Shown: positions 16,740 through 24,641, counted from the first letter of the stretch. The stretch is DNA of 35,757 nucleotides from an uncultured Ruminococcus sp. (GCA_904377845.1 CAJFGR010000043.1:1-35757); one strand, 5' to 3'. Notes: a model not told the origin generated them from the letters alone. Numbers and translations: made by a program.

Positions 16740-17576
16740 ATGTTTGGATATGTGACGATATGTGAACCGGAATTAAAAGTGAAGGACCTTAAGAAATACA
16801 GGGCATATTACTGCGGGCTGTGCAGAGTTCTCAAGGAGGAATACGGCTTTATGGGACAGATGACGCTGACCTATGATATGACATTTGCAGTTATTCTTCT
16901 GTCTTCCCTGTATGAGAGTATTGCGAGTGTGGAGATGCACCGGTGCAAGACCCATCCGGTGAAGAAACAGATGATGCTCAGAAACGAGATTACATCCTAT
17001 GCAGCGGCGATGAATGTGCTGCTGGCATACTATCATCTGGATGATGATTGGCGGGATGAGAAGAAAGTGTCCAGCCTTTTGACAAAGGGCGTCATCCAGG
17101 GGAAGGCCGGGAAGATCATGGAGCGGTATCCGCGTCAGAGCGAAGCAATCCGTACTTCGCTGGCGGAACTGTCTGCGTGTGAAAAGGAAAACAGCACAGA
17201 TATCGACAGAGCAGCGGGCTGTTTTGGAAAACTGATGGAAGAACTCTTTCTCTATCGTCAGGATATGTGGGAAAAGAACCTGAGAAGAATGGGATTTTTT
17301 CTTGGAAAATTTATCTATCTTATGGATGCCTATGAAGACCTGCCGGAAGATCTCAAAAAAGACCGTTATAACCCGCTTCGCAGGATTTATGGAGAGCCGG
17401 ACTATGAAGAAAGAATCAGACAGATTCTCTGTATGATGATTGCGGAGAGCACAGCAGAATTTGAACGTCTTCCATGCCTTGTAGATGTGGACATTTTGCG
17501 TAATATATTGTATGATGGAGTGTGGAGTCGATATAATAAGATACAGATGAAGAAAAGTGAGGAACAGAGAAAATGA
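16740..17576 (+). CDS. DUF5685 family protein
   Basis: A 278-residue protein of unknown function that I recognise as DUF5685 from its start ([17 protein letters not shown]), the YYCGLC cysteine pair and [12 protein letters not shown] histidine- and aspartate-containing helix ([14 protein letters not shown]) and [27 protein letters not shown] follow. Such helical D-rich motifs recall isoprenoid-synthase-like folds, but no activity is known. The start at 16740 has GGGAG at proper spacing; an in-frame start at 16704 lacks one. A TATAAT at 16678-16683 is the likely promoter. It overlaps the J-domain gene by four bases (ATGA), and the two are conserved partners in related genomes as far as I recall. 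Confidence 0.8.
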   Translation: MFGYVTICEPELKVKDLKKYRAYYCGLCRVLKEEYGFMGQMTLTYDMTFAVILLSSLYESIASVEMHRCKTHPVKKQMMLRNEITSYAAAMNVLLAYYHLDDDWRDEKKVSSLLTKGVIQGKAGKIMERYPRQSEAIRTSLAELSACEKENSTDIDRAAGCFGKLMEELFLYRQDMWEKNLRRMGFFLGKFIYLMDAYEDLPEDLKKDRYNPLRRIYGEPDYEERIRQILCMMIAESTAEFERLPCLVDVDILRNILYDGVWSRYNKIQMKKSEEQRK

Positions 17577-18271
17577 ATAAGAATCCATATGAGGTGCTCG
17601 GGGTATCGCCGAGTGCGTCAGATGAGGAAATAAAGAAAGCATACCGTGATCTTACCCGGAAGTATCATCCGGATGCCAATGTGGATAATCCGCTGGCGGA
17701 TCTGGCTGAGGAAAAATTTAAAGAAGTGCAGGAGGCTTATGACACAATTATGCACGAGCGGGCTTCCGGCAGTTCGGGAAGTTATTCGTACGGAAACGGT
17801 TCTTCCGGCAGCTCAGGAGGTTATTCATACGGCGGGTCTTCCTATGGAGGCAGTAATTCCGGCGGATACGGCGGATATCAGAGCGCGCAGCAGGATCCGA
17901 GGCTGCAGGCAGCAGTCAACTATATCAATAACAGGCGGTTTCGCGAAGCACTCAACACCCTGGATCAGGTATCTGAAAGATCAGCCCTGTGGTATTATCT
18001 GAGCGGCTGCGCCAATGCGGGACTGGGCAACAATGTACTGGCGAGAGACCACGCGGCTCAGGCAGTCAATATGGAACCGAATAACCTGCAGTACAGGCAG
18101 CTTTTAAACCAGCTTGATTTCAGCAGCAGAAGATACCAGAACAGTCCGTACGGAAACGGTTACGGAATGGGCGGAAATACATCCTGCGGTACAGGAAATT
18201 TCTGTTGTGACCTGTGGATTGCAGATACGTGCTGCGAATGTATGGGAGGAGATCTTTGTTCATGCATGTAA
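17573..18271 (+). CDS. J-domain (DnaJ-like) protein with Cys-rich tail
   Basis: A 232-residue co-chaperone-like protein. Residues 1-65 are a J domain with the essential H32-P33-D34 motif (KYHPDA), which would stimulate DnaK. A Gly/Ser/Tyr-rich linker of about 45 residues follows, then TPR-like helices ([33 protein letters not shown]), and a tail with nine cysteines (for example [20 protein letters not shown]) that could bind metal. It lacks the zinc-finger and substrate domains of true DnaJ. The start codon overlaps the stop of the DUF5685 gene, and its own end overlaps the next gene. Confidence 0.88.
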   Translation: MNKNPYEVLGVSPSASDEEIKKAYRDLTRKYHPDANVDNPLADLAEEKFKEVQEAYDTIMHERASGSSGSYSYGNGSSGSSGGYSYGGSSYGGSNSGGYGGYQSAQQDPRLQAAVNYINNRRFREALNTLDQVSERSALWYYLSGCANAGLGNNVLARDHAAQAVNMEPNNLQYRQLLNQLDFSSRRYQNSPYGNGYGMGGNTSCGTGNFCCDLWIADTCCECMGGDLCSCM

Positions 18272-18792
18272 AGGCAAAGACAGTGGCGCTGGGAGGACTT
18301 CTGCTGGCGCTGACTGTAGTGTTTATGGCCCTTGGAAGTATCATTGAGACAAGTACGATGTTCCTGCTTGCAGCGGCATCGTTTTTTGTGGGAATTGTGA
18401 TACGCGAGTTCGGCCTGAGAGTGGGAGCGGCATTTTATCTTGCGGCGGTACTGCTGGGTTTTATCACAGCACCGAATAAGTTTTACGTACTTACATTCGC
18501 GGCAATGGGAATTTATATCTGGGGAATCGAGGCAGTGTGGAGATGGCTGGAGAAGCATCCGGCGATACAGAAACGGCATACCATATTCTGGATTTCCAAA
18601 TATGTGATTTTTAATATTGTATATATTCCCATTGTATTTATATTCCGCGATATGCTTTTTTCCCGGGCGTTATCTGATACGGTGATGATCGGCGTGATTG
18701 CGGGTGGCCAGATCGGTCTGTTTATTTATGATAAGGCATATGATTACGTCCAGATGCATATGTGGGGAAGGATGAGAGGCAGATTTTTGTAA
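18262..18792 (+). CDS. Small polytopic membrane protein of unknown function
   Basis: A 176-residue protein with about five hydrophobic segments: [20 protein letters not shown], a second around [14 protein letters not shown], then [26 protein letters not shown] and [15 protein letters not shown]. The pattern recalls ECF S components, but no ligand motif is recognised. The start at 18262 follows GGGAGGA and overlaps the end of the J-domain gene by ten bases, so translation is probably coupled. The longer in-frame start at 18214 would add residues already used by the upstream gene and lacks a ribosome site. Confidence 0.7.
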   Translation: MHVKAKTVALGGLLLALTVVFMALGSIIETSTMFLLAAASFFVGIVIREFGLRVGAAFYLAAVLLGFITAPNKFYVLTFAAMGIYIWGIEAVWRWLEKHPAIQKRHTIFWISKYVIFNIVYIPIVFIFRDMLFSRALSDTVMIGVIAGGQIGLFIYDKAYDYVQMHMWGRMRGRFL

Positions 18793-18837
18793 ACGGACAA
18801 AGATCATTGCAGATTTAAAGTTCTCAACAAAAAGGAA

Positions 18838-18900
18838 GAGCCACATTTCTGTGGCTCAAAGGGGGAAAAAGTTTATGAAAAAGTGTTCTTCTTAAGAACA
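18838..18900 (+). other. Two hairpins flanking a Shine-Dalgarno and six-codon mini-ORF
   Basis: Stem GAGCCAC/GTGGCTC (18838-18844 with 18851-18857) is followed by AAAGGGGG, then ATGAAAAAGTGTTCTTCTTAA (18875-18895, MKKCSS). A second stem, TGTTCTT/AAGAACA (18884-18890 with 18894-18900), overlaps the end of the mini-ORF. No long gene follows directly. The layout could be a leader peptide or attenuator, or a processed 3' element of the upstream operon. Confidence 0.4.
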
Positions 18901-19018
18901 ATTATAGTATAAAAAACAGTTGTGTAAAAAGTGTGTTCAACTTTTGAATGGATTATGAACAAAAGAGTAAAAAAATGTGAAAGACCGTTTGTTTTTTACA
19001 CAAAACATGAAAAATGCC

Positions 19019-19047
19019 TTGAAATTGCTATTGTAAAGAGTTATATT
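19019..19047 (+). promoter_or_regulatory. Promoter in the gene-poor stretch
   Basis: TTGAAA (19019-19024), a 17-bp spacer and TATATT (19042-19047). There is no credible start codon before the terminator at 19216, so the product may be an untranslated RNA. Confidence 0.55.
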
Positions 19048-19053
19048 ATTACA

Positions 19054-19244
19054 CGTAAAAGGAATAAAATCTTCGGGGTCGGAAGTAAGTTCATAAATTA
19101 GAAAATCCCGGAAATACGCCGTTTGCAGGCATCTTTGAAGTGAAAAAAGGTCGGTTTTACGACAAATTTACGACAAATGAAATAAAAAACAGATCAGAAG
19201 AGCTCTGTAAAAGAAATACCTCGTCCTTGTGACGGGGTATTTTT
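19054..19244 (+). ncRNA. Candidate small RNA of about 190 nt
   Basis: Defined only by a promoter (19019-19047) and a terminator (19216-19244), with no ATG-initiated frame of useful length between. Internal short pairings include GCCGTTTGCAGGC, and there is a direct repeat ACGACAAAT at 19158 and 19169. I do not recognise an RNA family. The repeat resembles the codons for F-T-T near the C-terminus of some tyrosine integrases, so it could be a gene relic instead. Confidence 0.3.
19216..19244 (+). terminator. Intrinsic terminator upstream of the ATPase gene
   Basis: A 10-bp stem with a G-U pair (ATACCTCGTC at 19216-19225 with GACGGGGTAT at 19231-19240), a five-base loop and T residues. It isolates the next gene from upstream transcription. 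Confidence 0.75.
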
Positions 19245-19323
19245 AATTTATAGATGTATAGCGGCGGATACTCTGTTATAATAAAGAAACATGGAAGTTT
19301 TAAATCAGATCAGGAGGAAACAG

Positions 19324-20679
19324 ATGTACCTTAAAAGAAAGATATATGACAGGCTTGTACAGTGGAAAGATAATGCTGACCACAGCACGCTTGAGGTCAA
19401 CGGCGCCAGACAGGTTGGCAAAACATATCTGATCAATAAATTTGCGGACGAAAATTTTGCACATAAAATATACGTTAATCTGTTTGAACTGAGCGGCAAA
19501 CAGTTCATGGACTGTTATAAGCAGGCTACACAGTGGCAGCCGGGGCAGAAAAGACCGGAGCATCCCCTGCATGATGCCTTTCATCTGTATGAACCGGATT
19601 TTCAGGATACAGATGATACAGTTATTATCATTGACGAGATTCAGGAGTCAGCGGAGATTTATAACCGGATCAGAGAGTTTACAAGACAGTTCCGGTGTCA
19701 CTTTATTGTGACCGGGAGTTATCTGGGCAGAGTGTATGAACCGGAGTTCCGGTTTTCAAGCGGAGACGTGACAAAGCTTACGATCTATACGCTGTCATTT
19801 GAAGAATTTCTGGAAGCATATGATGCAGAGATTTATGAAAAGTATATGCAGATAACAGGTGAGGTACAGGAAGATTCCCTCTATGACAAGCTGAAAGGAA
19901 TCTATGATATTTACTGTCAGGTGGGCGGCTATCCGAAAGTTGTACAGACATATCTGGAATCAAAAGATATACAGAAAGCACAGGGCGAACTCGTTAAGAT
20001 CATTGACACATTTACAAATGAATCAATCCGATATTTTACAGATATTTTAGACAACAGAGTCTTTACTCAGATTTTCCTCTCTATATGCAGGATACTTAAC
20101 CGTGAGAAAAAAGGACTTGCAGAAGACAGTATCAGCGAGGAACTTCAGAAGATTGTCACAAGAGACTACTCAAGTAATATAACAAAAGCAGCCTGTAACA
20201 GAGCGATAAGCTGGCTTTATTTCTCCGGGATCATTGGTTTCTGTGCTAAGATAACTGAACTGGATATCATGGACTTTAAATCGGCGGGCAGATGCTATTT
20301 TATGGATCTGGGGGTAGCGAATTATTATCTGAAGCGGACAGGTACCGATGAGCGATCCCTGAGAGGAACACTTAATGAAAATTATGTATTTATTAATCTG
20401 AAGAAAAGGCAGGATTTCCCGCCGGAGATTGCTTTTGAAACACCTGCTTTTGCGACCTATAAAGGTGGTGAAATAGATTTTGTCGTCCAGAGTTTAGAAG
20501 GAAACAGGCGATATCTGGTGGAAGTGAAGACCGGAAAAGGAAGAGCTGAAACTGCGTTGAAAGCACTGCAGTCAGGAAAGGCGGACCGGCTTCTGTATCT
20601 GAAAGGAAATACAAAGGGTGGAGAAGATGGTAAAATTATAACAGTTCCGATTTATATGTTGGAGAGATATAAGTTTTGA
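19324..20679 (+). CDS. AAA_14 / DUF4143 ATPase
   Basis: A 451-residue ATPase of the widespread AAA_14-DUF4143 family. Walker A is GARQVGKT (27-34, K33) and Walker B is VIIIDEIQ (D104, E105); VTGSYLGRV looks like the sensor region. The C-terminal DUF4143 part ends in a PD-(D/E)xK-like signature, EIDFVVQ (D385) followed by VEVKTGKG (E400, K402). Substrate and role are unknown; members are often accessory genes and have been discussed as conflict-related. AGGAGG six bases before ATG 19324 decides this start over ATG 19291. It has its own terminators on both sides, so it is monocistronic, at the left edge of the mobile region. Confidence 0.88.
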   Translation: MYLKRKIYDRLVQWKDNADHSTLEVNGARQVGKTYLINKFADENFAHKIYVNLFELSGKQFMDCYKQATQWQPGQKRPEHPLHDAFHLYEPDFQDTDDTVIIIDEIQESAEIYNRIREFTRQFRCHFIVTGSYLGRVYEPEFRFSSGDVTKLTIYTLSFEEFLEAYDAEIYEKYMQITGEVQEDSLYDKLKGIYDIYCQVGGYPKVVQTYLESKDIQKAQGELVKIIDTFTNESIRYFTDILDNRVFTQIFLSICRILNREKKGLAEDSISEELQKIVTRDYSSNITKAACNRAISWLYFSGIIGFCAKITELDIMDFKSAGRCYFMDLGVANYYLKRTGTDERSLRGTLNENYVFINLKKRQDFPPEIAFETPAFATYKGGEIDFVVQSLEGNRRYLVEVKTGKGRAETALKALQSGKADRLLYLKGNTKGGEDGKIITVPIYMLERYKF

Positions 20680-20706
20680 GATATCAATAATAAAAGCAAT
20701 ACAGAG

Positions 20707-20738
20707 CCCTCTGGAAGAACGGATTTCCAGAGGGTTTT
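20707..20738 (+). terminator. Intrinsic terminator after the ATPase gene
   Basis: A perfect 10-bp stem (CCCTCTGGAA at 20707-20716 with TTCCAGAGGG at 20725-20734), an eight-base loop and TTTT. Confidence 0.88.
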
Positions 20739-20784
20739 ATATATATCAATTATTTTAGAATAAAAAAGATCAAGGAGTTATAAA

Positions 20785-21108
20785 ATGATGGACTACATAG
20801 AAAAAATATTTAAAAGAGCGAAATTATGCAATATAGTAGACAATATCTTATATGGTCCAGAACCTGAAAAAGAGTGTCTTGACTATGAAGAAAGAATGAA
20901 CGAAGCATATAAAAAGTATTCAGGGACTGTAGCTAAATACGATCCAAAGTGTAATTCAGAATTGTATGATGCTGCGAATGCACTGACAGAGGTAATATCG
21001 GAGGTTTATATGGAGATCGGGTTTCAGGCGGGGGTACTCTTTATGCAGGAGATTTATTACAATAGTGAAAAGCACAGAAAAGCGACTGGAGATGATCAGA
21101 TCAAATAA
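20785..21108 (+). CDS. Small helical protein, DUF6809-like
   Basis: A 107-residue acidic helical protein. The C-terminal pattern EIGFQAGVLFMQEI resembles the 'GF..G......E' segment of the DUF6809 proteins common in Lachnospiraceae mobile elements. The protein at 23878-24204 has the same segment (FINGFRYAVRLMGE). Function is unknown. AAGGAG precedes the ATG. It is the first gene after a drop in GC content and may mark the left side of the element. Confidence 0.6.
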   Translation: MMDYIEKIFKRAKLCNIVDNILYGPEPEKECLDYEERMNEAYKKYSGTVAKYDPKCNSELYDAANALTEVISEVYMEIGFQAGVLFMQEIYYNSEKHRKATGDDQIK

Positions 21109-21193
21109 ATTTAGTGAAATAGATGCTCTTAAGCGATACAATGATGGCGAGGAGAAGAAAATAAATATTCCCCTCCTCGATTAATGTGATTTT

Positions 21194-21347
21194 CTAATCA
21201 GAACAACTACCATGATAGATGTAATCTATTACAGCCTGTCTTGTAATTTTCCAAGTTCGACCAATGCGGAATGCTTTAATCTTTTGAGTGTTTAGTAAAT
21301 TGTATGCAGTATTTTTACCGATTGCGAGCATATCGCATAGCTCTCAT
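21194..21347 (-). pseudogene. Frameshifted excisionase (Xis-like DNA-binding protein)
   Basis: In the frame ending at 21194 the minus strand encodes ELCDMLAIGKNTAYNLLNTQ, KIKAFRIGRTWKITRQAVID and YIYHGSCSD, the winged-helix excisionase fold of integrative elements. This frame has stops directly upstream (TAA TGA). The ATG with a perfect AGGAGGG site (ATG at 21347-21345) is off by one frame and would stop after ten codons. A single indel right after the start codon explains this. Re-initiation at the internal ATG 21331 could give a 45-residue product. A promoter lies upstream on this strand. No intact integrase is in the window. Confidence 0.75.
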
Positions 21348-21374
21348 TAAAAAACCCTCCTTAATGAAATTGGT

Positions 21375-21403
21375 ATTTAATGTAGTGTTTAACATTTTGT
21401 CAA
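21375..21403 (-). promoter_or_regulatory. Promoter of the excisionase remnant
   Basis: On the minus strand, TTGACA (21403-21398), a 17-bp spacer and TTAAAT (21380-21375), placed correctly ahead of AGGAGGG and the original start codon. Confidence 0.6.
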
Positions 21404-21418
21404 ATTCAAAAACAAAAA

Positions 21419-21546
21419 GATAAGCTTAAATAGGCTGAGGTAATTATTAAAAATTAAATGCGATTAACAATAAAGTAATCGACGCTTGGATAAGCTATCA
21501 GCGATTAAATTTTTATGTTAAGAATGGTATATACTTTTGCCATTCT
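21419..21546. other. Repeat-rich region, candidate oriT
   Basis: Directly ahead of the mobilisation genes lie several repeats. GATAAGCT occurs twice (21419-21426 and 21489-21496). CGATTA/TAATCG forms an inverted repeat (21461-21466 with 21476-21481). GCGATTAA recurs near 21460 and 21501. AGAATGG/CCATTCT forms a hairpin (21521-21527 with 21540-21546). Origins of transfer usually lie beside their relaxase genes and carry such repeats, but no nic consensus was recognised. Confidence 0.45.
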
Positions 21547-21577
21547 GGTTGAATACTGAAATGAAAGGAGAGGTTAT

Positions 21578-21877
21578 ATGCAAAGTAAGAAAAATAATAA
21601 ATCTATATGTTTGAATTTATCAATAGAGGAATATCAGATATTAGAAGATAAGGCTAAACGAAGAAAGTTGGATAAGACTAATTATATAAGATATTTAATA
21701 AATGCAGATCAAGACGATCTGTACAGTGTAAAAGCGGACAGGGCGTTACAACAGATATCAGCGGGTGCTGAGAATTTAGCTGACATCTGTAATATGAATA
21801 AACTAGATCAAAATGAGATCCTTGAGAATTGTGATGCGATTATAAAGGGGGTAAAAACGTTATGGCGTTGTTTATAG
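21578..21877 (+). CDS. MobC-like relaxosome accessory protein
   Basis: A 99-residue protein beginning with a ribbon-helix-helix type segment (ICLNLSIEEYQILEDKAKRR, then KTNYIRYLINADQ), as in MobC/plasmid mobilisation accessory proteins. These bind oriT and help the relaxase nick. GGAGAGG precedes the ATG. Its end overlaps the relaxase start by 16 bases, and the repeat-rich region is directly upstream, both typical of a mobilisation module. Confidence 0.7.
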   Translation: MQSKKNNKSICLNLSIEEYQILEDKAKRRKLDKTNYIRYLINADQDDLYSVKADRALQQISAGAENLADICNMNKLDQNEILENCDAIIKGVKTLWRCL

Positions 21878-22464
21878 TAGCGAAAGAATTAGAGGGAGAA
21901 TCACAAGATTATAAAGATTGTATATATAGATATAATAAAGATTTGAGAAATTTAATCTTCTATTGCTATAATCATTGCACGTCCTATGTAATGAATAATC
22001 TTTATCCTTTTGGAATGGCGTGCGTATACGATCAATTTCTGTATCTTCAAAAGAGAAGATTTAAGAAAATGAATACAAAGGCGTTACACTTTATCATCAG
22101 CTTTGATTCCATGAATTATGAAAGCGATCTGGATAATAATACTTTGGTAAGTATTATGCAAATGCTGAATAGATTCTGCTTTGAGGAGTATCAACATATT
22201 TTGTTTCTGCATACTGATAAGCCGAGTCATCATCATATTCACTATATAGTCAATCCGGTGAATATAAATAATTTACATATCTGCAGATGGTCTTTTTGGA
22301 GTGTGGCGTACAGTTTCGCAGAGGTTTTAGGCGACTTATATGATATGCCTTTAATTCCAGTAACTTATCAGGATGAACGGGGGAGTATAGTAAAAGGTAC
22401 AGAAACAGGAAGTATGGCTTATCAGCAGAAGTTTATACAGAGATACAATTTAAAGGAAGGATAA
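21862..22464 (+). CDS. Short MOBP-type relaxase (relaxase/mobilisation nuclease domain)
   Basis: A 200-residue protein covering only the relaxase domain. The metal-binding histidine motif is LHTDKPSHHHIHYIVNPVN (H117, D119, H123-H125, H127), matching the HxDxxHxH pattern of MobA/VirD2-like enzymes. The catalytic Tyr is likely within LRNLIFYCYNHC (Y34 or Y36). FHFI-type strand residues ALHFIISFD precede. It would nick one strand at oriT and lead it into a recipient with a helper conjugation system. It is much shorter than classical relaxases and lacks a helicase or C-terminal extension, as in some small mobilisable elements. It could also be truncated. RBS GGGGG lies upstream. Confidence 0.78.
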   Translation: MALFIVAKELEGESQDYKDCIYRYNKDLRNLIFYCYNHCTSYVMNNLYPFGMACVYDQFLYLQKRRFKKMNTKALHFIISFDSMNYESDLDNNTLVSIMQMLNRFCFEEYQHILFLHTDKPSHHHIHYIVNPVNINNLHICRWSFWSVAYSFAEVLGDLYDMPLIPVTYQDERGSIVKGTETGSMAYQQKFIQRYNLKEG

Positions 22465-22467
22465 AAT

Positions 22468-22530
22468 GTGAGCAGGAGATTAAAAAATCATGCTGTTGTT
22501 GGCTGTAATGGTAATGGCGTTACAATGTAA
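22468..22530 (+). CDS. Possible 20-residue ORF after the relaxase
   Basis: A GTG start three bases after the relaxase stop, preceded by AAGGAAGGA, opens a 20-residue frame (MSRRLKNHAVVGCNGNGVTM). The spacing from the ribosome site is good, but nothing else supports translation and no family is recognised. Confidence 0.25.
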   Translation: MSRRLKNHAVVGCNGNGVTM

Positions 22531-22555
22531 AACGTTTGATATTATAAAAAGCATG

Positions 22556-22588
22556 GGTAACATGGGGAGATTTCTGTGTTACCTTTTT
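22556..22588 (+). terminator. Intrinsic terminator after the mobilisation genes
   Basis: A stem GGTAACA/TGTTACC (22556-22562 with 22577-22583), a 14-base loop and TTTTT. Confidence 0.7.
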
Positions 22589-22610
22589 CGTTTTAGGAGG
22601 ACCTGTAAAA

Positions 22611-23519
22611 ATGGATGAATTGAATATACTTGATTTTATAGATTCAGAAGACATCAGAGAATATAACAAGGATACTTTGTTCTCTCCAACACAGAAAGCA
22701 CTTTTGATTGGACATTCTAAAAAACAGACGATAGAAAAAAAGATAAAGGCTATGGACAGGCTGCTTCTTGAATATTTGGACTGGGATTTTCCGTATATAG
22801 ATGCTGATGATAAAAAGCAATCATTTAGAAAAGTAATTACTGAAGAAGTTAAAGAGTGGAAAGAGGTTCTTGAAAAACGTTATGACAACAGAGAAGCTGT
22901 CTATATCTCCAGATTAAGTGAAGTAGAGTTTTTATCAAGTGATGAAGGGAATCCAAGATTCTTTTCTAATTATGCCAAAGCATATGAGAGCCTTGTGATT
23001 GCTAAAAAAAGATATCTTGATGACCTGGATCTGAAGGATGTACAAACATTAGGAGAGATTATCAGGATCACGGTAGATGCAGGTAATGCAAGTTATGGTT
23101 GCGATGAAAGACACTATCTGTTCGATACAGATATGAGATTGATTGATGTGTACAGAAAATGCCATGAGGATAACTGCCTTGTGAACGGCATGGATGCTTA
23201 CCGGTGTTATATTCCAGTGCCGTTTAAAGCTGGAGATATTGTGTTTCCATATGACTGGGAGGAGCCGAAAAACAAATATGGGATATCAATGTATGCATCG
23301 TTAGATACGTATTATGCAAAAGAAAAGCTCTTTGAAATTACAGATGATACGTTGGTTCTGGAATTGTCAAAATGTAAGCATGATGAATTACCAGAGGATC
23401 AGAGAATACTTAAGGTGATCAGCGCTGTAAGAAAAGGAGAGCTGGATTTTTATACTGTATTGAATCGGATGAGTTTTCATGAACTGGACGATATGGTTAC
23501 GTGGTTTTATAAAAAATGA
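22611..23519 (+). CDS. Hypothetical mobile-element protein
   Basis: A 302-residue cytoplasmic protein I do not recognise. The first 110 residues are Lys/Glu-rich and helical. The middle has a Cys/His-containing stretch (NASYGCDERHYLF, YRKCHEDNCLVNGMDAYRCY) and the aromatic VPFKAGDIVFPYDWEEP, which looks like a small beta-barrel or SH3-like strand pair. There are no membrane segments. AGGAGG lies nine bases upstream of the ATG, and a terminator-like hairpin follows the gene. Its position between relaxase and LPD28 protein suggests a mobile-element accessory role. Confidence 0.6.
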   Translation: MDELNILDFIDSEDIREYNKDTLFSPTQKALLIGHSKKQTIEKKIKAMDRLLLEYLDWDFPYIDADDKKQSFRKVITEEVKEWKEVLEKRYDNREAVYISRLSEVEFLSSDEGNPRFFSNYAKAYESLVIAKKRYLDDLDLKDVQTLGEIIRITVDAGNASYGCDERHYLFDTDMRLIDVYRKCHEDNCLVNGMDAYRCYIPVPFKAGDIVFPYDWEEPKNKYGISMYASLDTYYAKEKLFEITDDTLVLELSKCKHDELPEDQRILKVISAVRKGELDFYTVLNRMSFHELDDMVTWFYKK

Positions 23520-23528
23520 TTATATGAT

Positions 23529-23562
23529 AGTGGTAAGGCTGTATGGTCTTACCACTTCATTT
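23529..23562 (+). terminator. Terminator-like hairpin
   Basis: A perfect 9-bp stem (AGTGGTAAG at 23529-23537 with CTTACCACT at 23548-23556), followed by TCATTTTA. The T tract is interrupted, so efficiency is uncertain. The next gene's ribosome site comes directly after. Confidence 0.5.
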
Positions 23563-23579
23563 TATGGAGGATTATCAAT

Positions 23580-23924
23580 ATGAGATATTCAGCAGATGAA
23601 TTATATTATGAGGAGATAATAGTGCTGGGCCATAGAGCCTTGTTTACAAATGAAAGAATAAAAAGAGATACAGTACCGCTTGGATGGTATCTGTATGAGG
23701 TAAGACATGATGATGAGTGTCAGGGCATCCCCTGTGAGATAGCAAAAGGGATTTTGGTAAACTTCTGGGGTTCTCTGCTGATGAAAGATGCATTGACAGA
23801 AGTAGAAAGAGATGGATTTCAATATATTGATGAAGGAGAATGGATTGATAGCAATATAGAAGAGGGTAGTTTGCTAAATGAATATTTGGAGAAAGGAGAA
23901 TTGGAACATATATCAGTTCCATAA
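23580..23924 (+). CDS. LPD28 domain protein
   Basis: A 114-residue stand-alone version of the large polyvalent-protein-associated domain LPD28. The signature is YYEEIIVLGHRALFTNERI, then VPLGWYLYEVRHDDECQG and AKGILVNFWGSLL. The domain is usually found in, or beside, giant polyvalent proteins and conjugative or phage elements; its biochemical role is unknown. TGGAGG precedes the ATG. It overlaps the next small gene if that starts at 23878. Confidence 0.75.
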   Translation: MRYSADELYYEEIIVLGHRALFTNERIKRDTVPLGWYLYEVRHDDECQGIPCEIAKGILVNFWGSLLMKDALTEVERDGFQYIDEGEWIDSNIEEGSLLNEYLEKGELEHISVP

Positions 23925-24204
23925 CAAGTGTATGTGTACGAAAATTCAGGCAATCTATGACAGTTATATTCAGGAGACAAAAGGAAATGATGAAGCAGGC
24001 AGAAAGATGCAGGAGAAGATACAGGAAGCGCTCAGAGAGAAAAAGCAGGAGCTTGATTGGAAGGAATTTGAGCAGTACAGGGATCAGATATATGAAATAT
24101 CATCTATAGCAGAAAAAGCCGGGTTTATCAATGGCTTTAGATATGCAGTAAGGCTAATGGGCGAATGCTATGCTCAGGATCATATCGCTATTGAAGAGCC
24201 TTGA
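23878..24204 (+). CDS. Small helical protein, DUF6809-like
   Basis: A protein of up to 108 residues rich in Lys, Glu and Gln, with a probable coiled-coil (AGRKMQEKIQEALREKKQEL) and the C-terminal FINGFRYAVRLMGE segment shared with the protein at 20785-21108. The start at 23878 overlaps the LPD28 gene by 47 bases; ATG 23929 is an equally plausible start and would give 91 residues beginning MCTKIQAIYDSY. Its 3' end overlaps the convergent XRE gene by 17 bases. Function unknown. Confidence 0.55.
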   Translation: MNIWRKENWNIYQFHNKCMCTKIQAIYDSYIQETKGNDEAGRKMQEKIQEALREKKQELDWKEFEQYRDQIYEISSIAEKAGFINGFRYAVRLMGECYAQDHIAIEEP

Positions 24205-24508
24205 TGATTTTAAGAATCTGTTTCTGAGTTTCAAGGCTGCACTGCTGAACTTCTTTTAGAATTTCGTGTTCGATTACTGTGGACGGCTGGTTATATTCAT
24301 CAGCAAGAATATAGTCGACAGTTGTGTCCAAAGCATTACATATCTGAACAAGGGTAGAGAGTGATACTTTTACCCTGTTGTTTTCAATATTGCTGATGTG
24401 GCTGGTGTTTACATCAGTCGCATTGGCAACGTATTCCTGTGTTAAACGTCTGGAAATACGGACTTCCTTTATTTTTTTTCCAATTTTTGCAAAATCTAAT
24501 TCTTTCAT
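24188..24508 (-). CDS. XRE-family HTH regulator
   Basis: A 106-residue repressor-like protein with a classical helix-turn-helix: GKKIKEVRISRRLTQEYVAN (turn and helix 2), DVNTSHISNIENNRVKVS (recognition helix), and LVQICNALDTTVDYILAD. The last 35 residues are a helical tail that could dimerise. It is divergent from the WYL-type regulator and the cargo operon, with two palindromes in between. It is likely to repress its own promoter and perhaps the mobile-element genes. The ribosome site (GAAAGG) is weak and rather distant. Confidence 0.88.
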   Translation of the reverse strand: MKELDFAKIGKKIKEVRISRRLTQEYVANATDVNTSHISNIENNRVKVSLSTLVQICNALDTTVDYILADEYNQPSTVIEHEILKEVQQCSLETQKQILKIIKALQ

Positions 24509-24581
24509 AGTGACCAGAGCCTTTCGGATAAGTATATTGCTCTGATTGTAATATTATTATTCTTTCAGTATAATTATCTAA

Positions 24582-24600
24582 AACTATAAAAAATATAGTT
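24582..24600. promoter_or_regulatory. Palindrome, candidate XRE operator
   Basis: AACTATA and TATAGTT flank AAAAA, a perfect 19-bp inverted repeat in the divergent promoter region. It lies about 75 bp upstream of the XRE gene and 85 bp upstream of the WYL-type gene. Size and position suit an XRE dimer site. Confidence 0.45.
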
Positions 24601-24626
24601 ATAAATGAATATAAATGTTTTTATAA

Positions 24627-24641
24627 CGTCAAAATATGACG
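24627..24641. promoter_or_regulatory. Palindrome, candidate operator of the WYL-type regulator
   Basis: CGTCA and TGACG flank AAATA, a perfect 15-bp inverted repeat about 40 bp before the start of the cargo operon. It differs from the neighbouring AACTATA palindrome, so two regulators may act here. Assignment to the WYL-type protein is by proximity only. Confidence 0.4.

Noticed and set aside
16773..17642. Minus-strand open frame (289 codons) opposite the DUF5685 gene
   Set aside because: His/Cys/Leu-rich shadow translation with no domain; the plus strand has start site, coupling and family match.
21148..21179. CGAGGAG/CTCCTCG inverted repeat as terminator of the excisionase remnant
   Set aside because: The loop is 18 bases and no T run follows on the minus strand.
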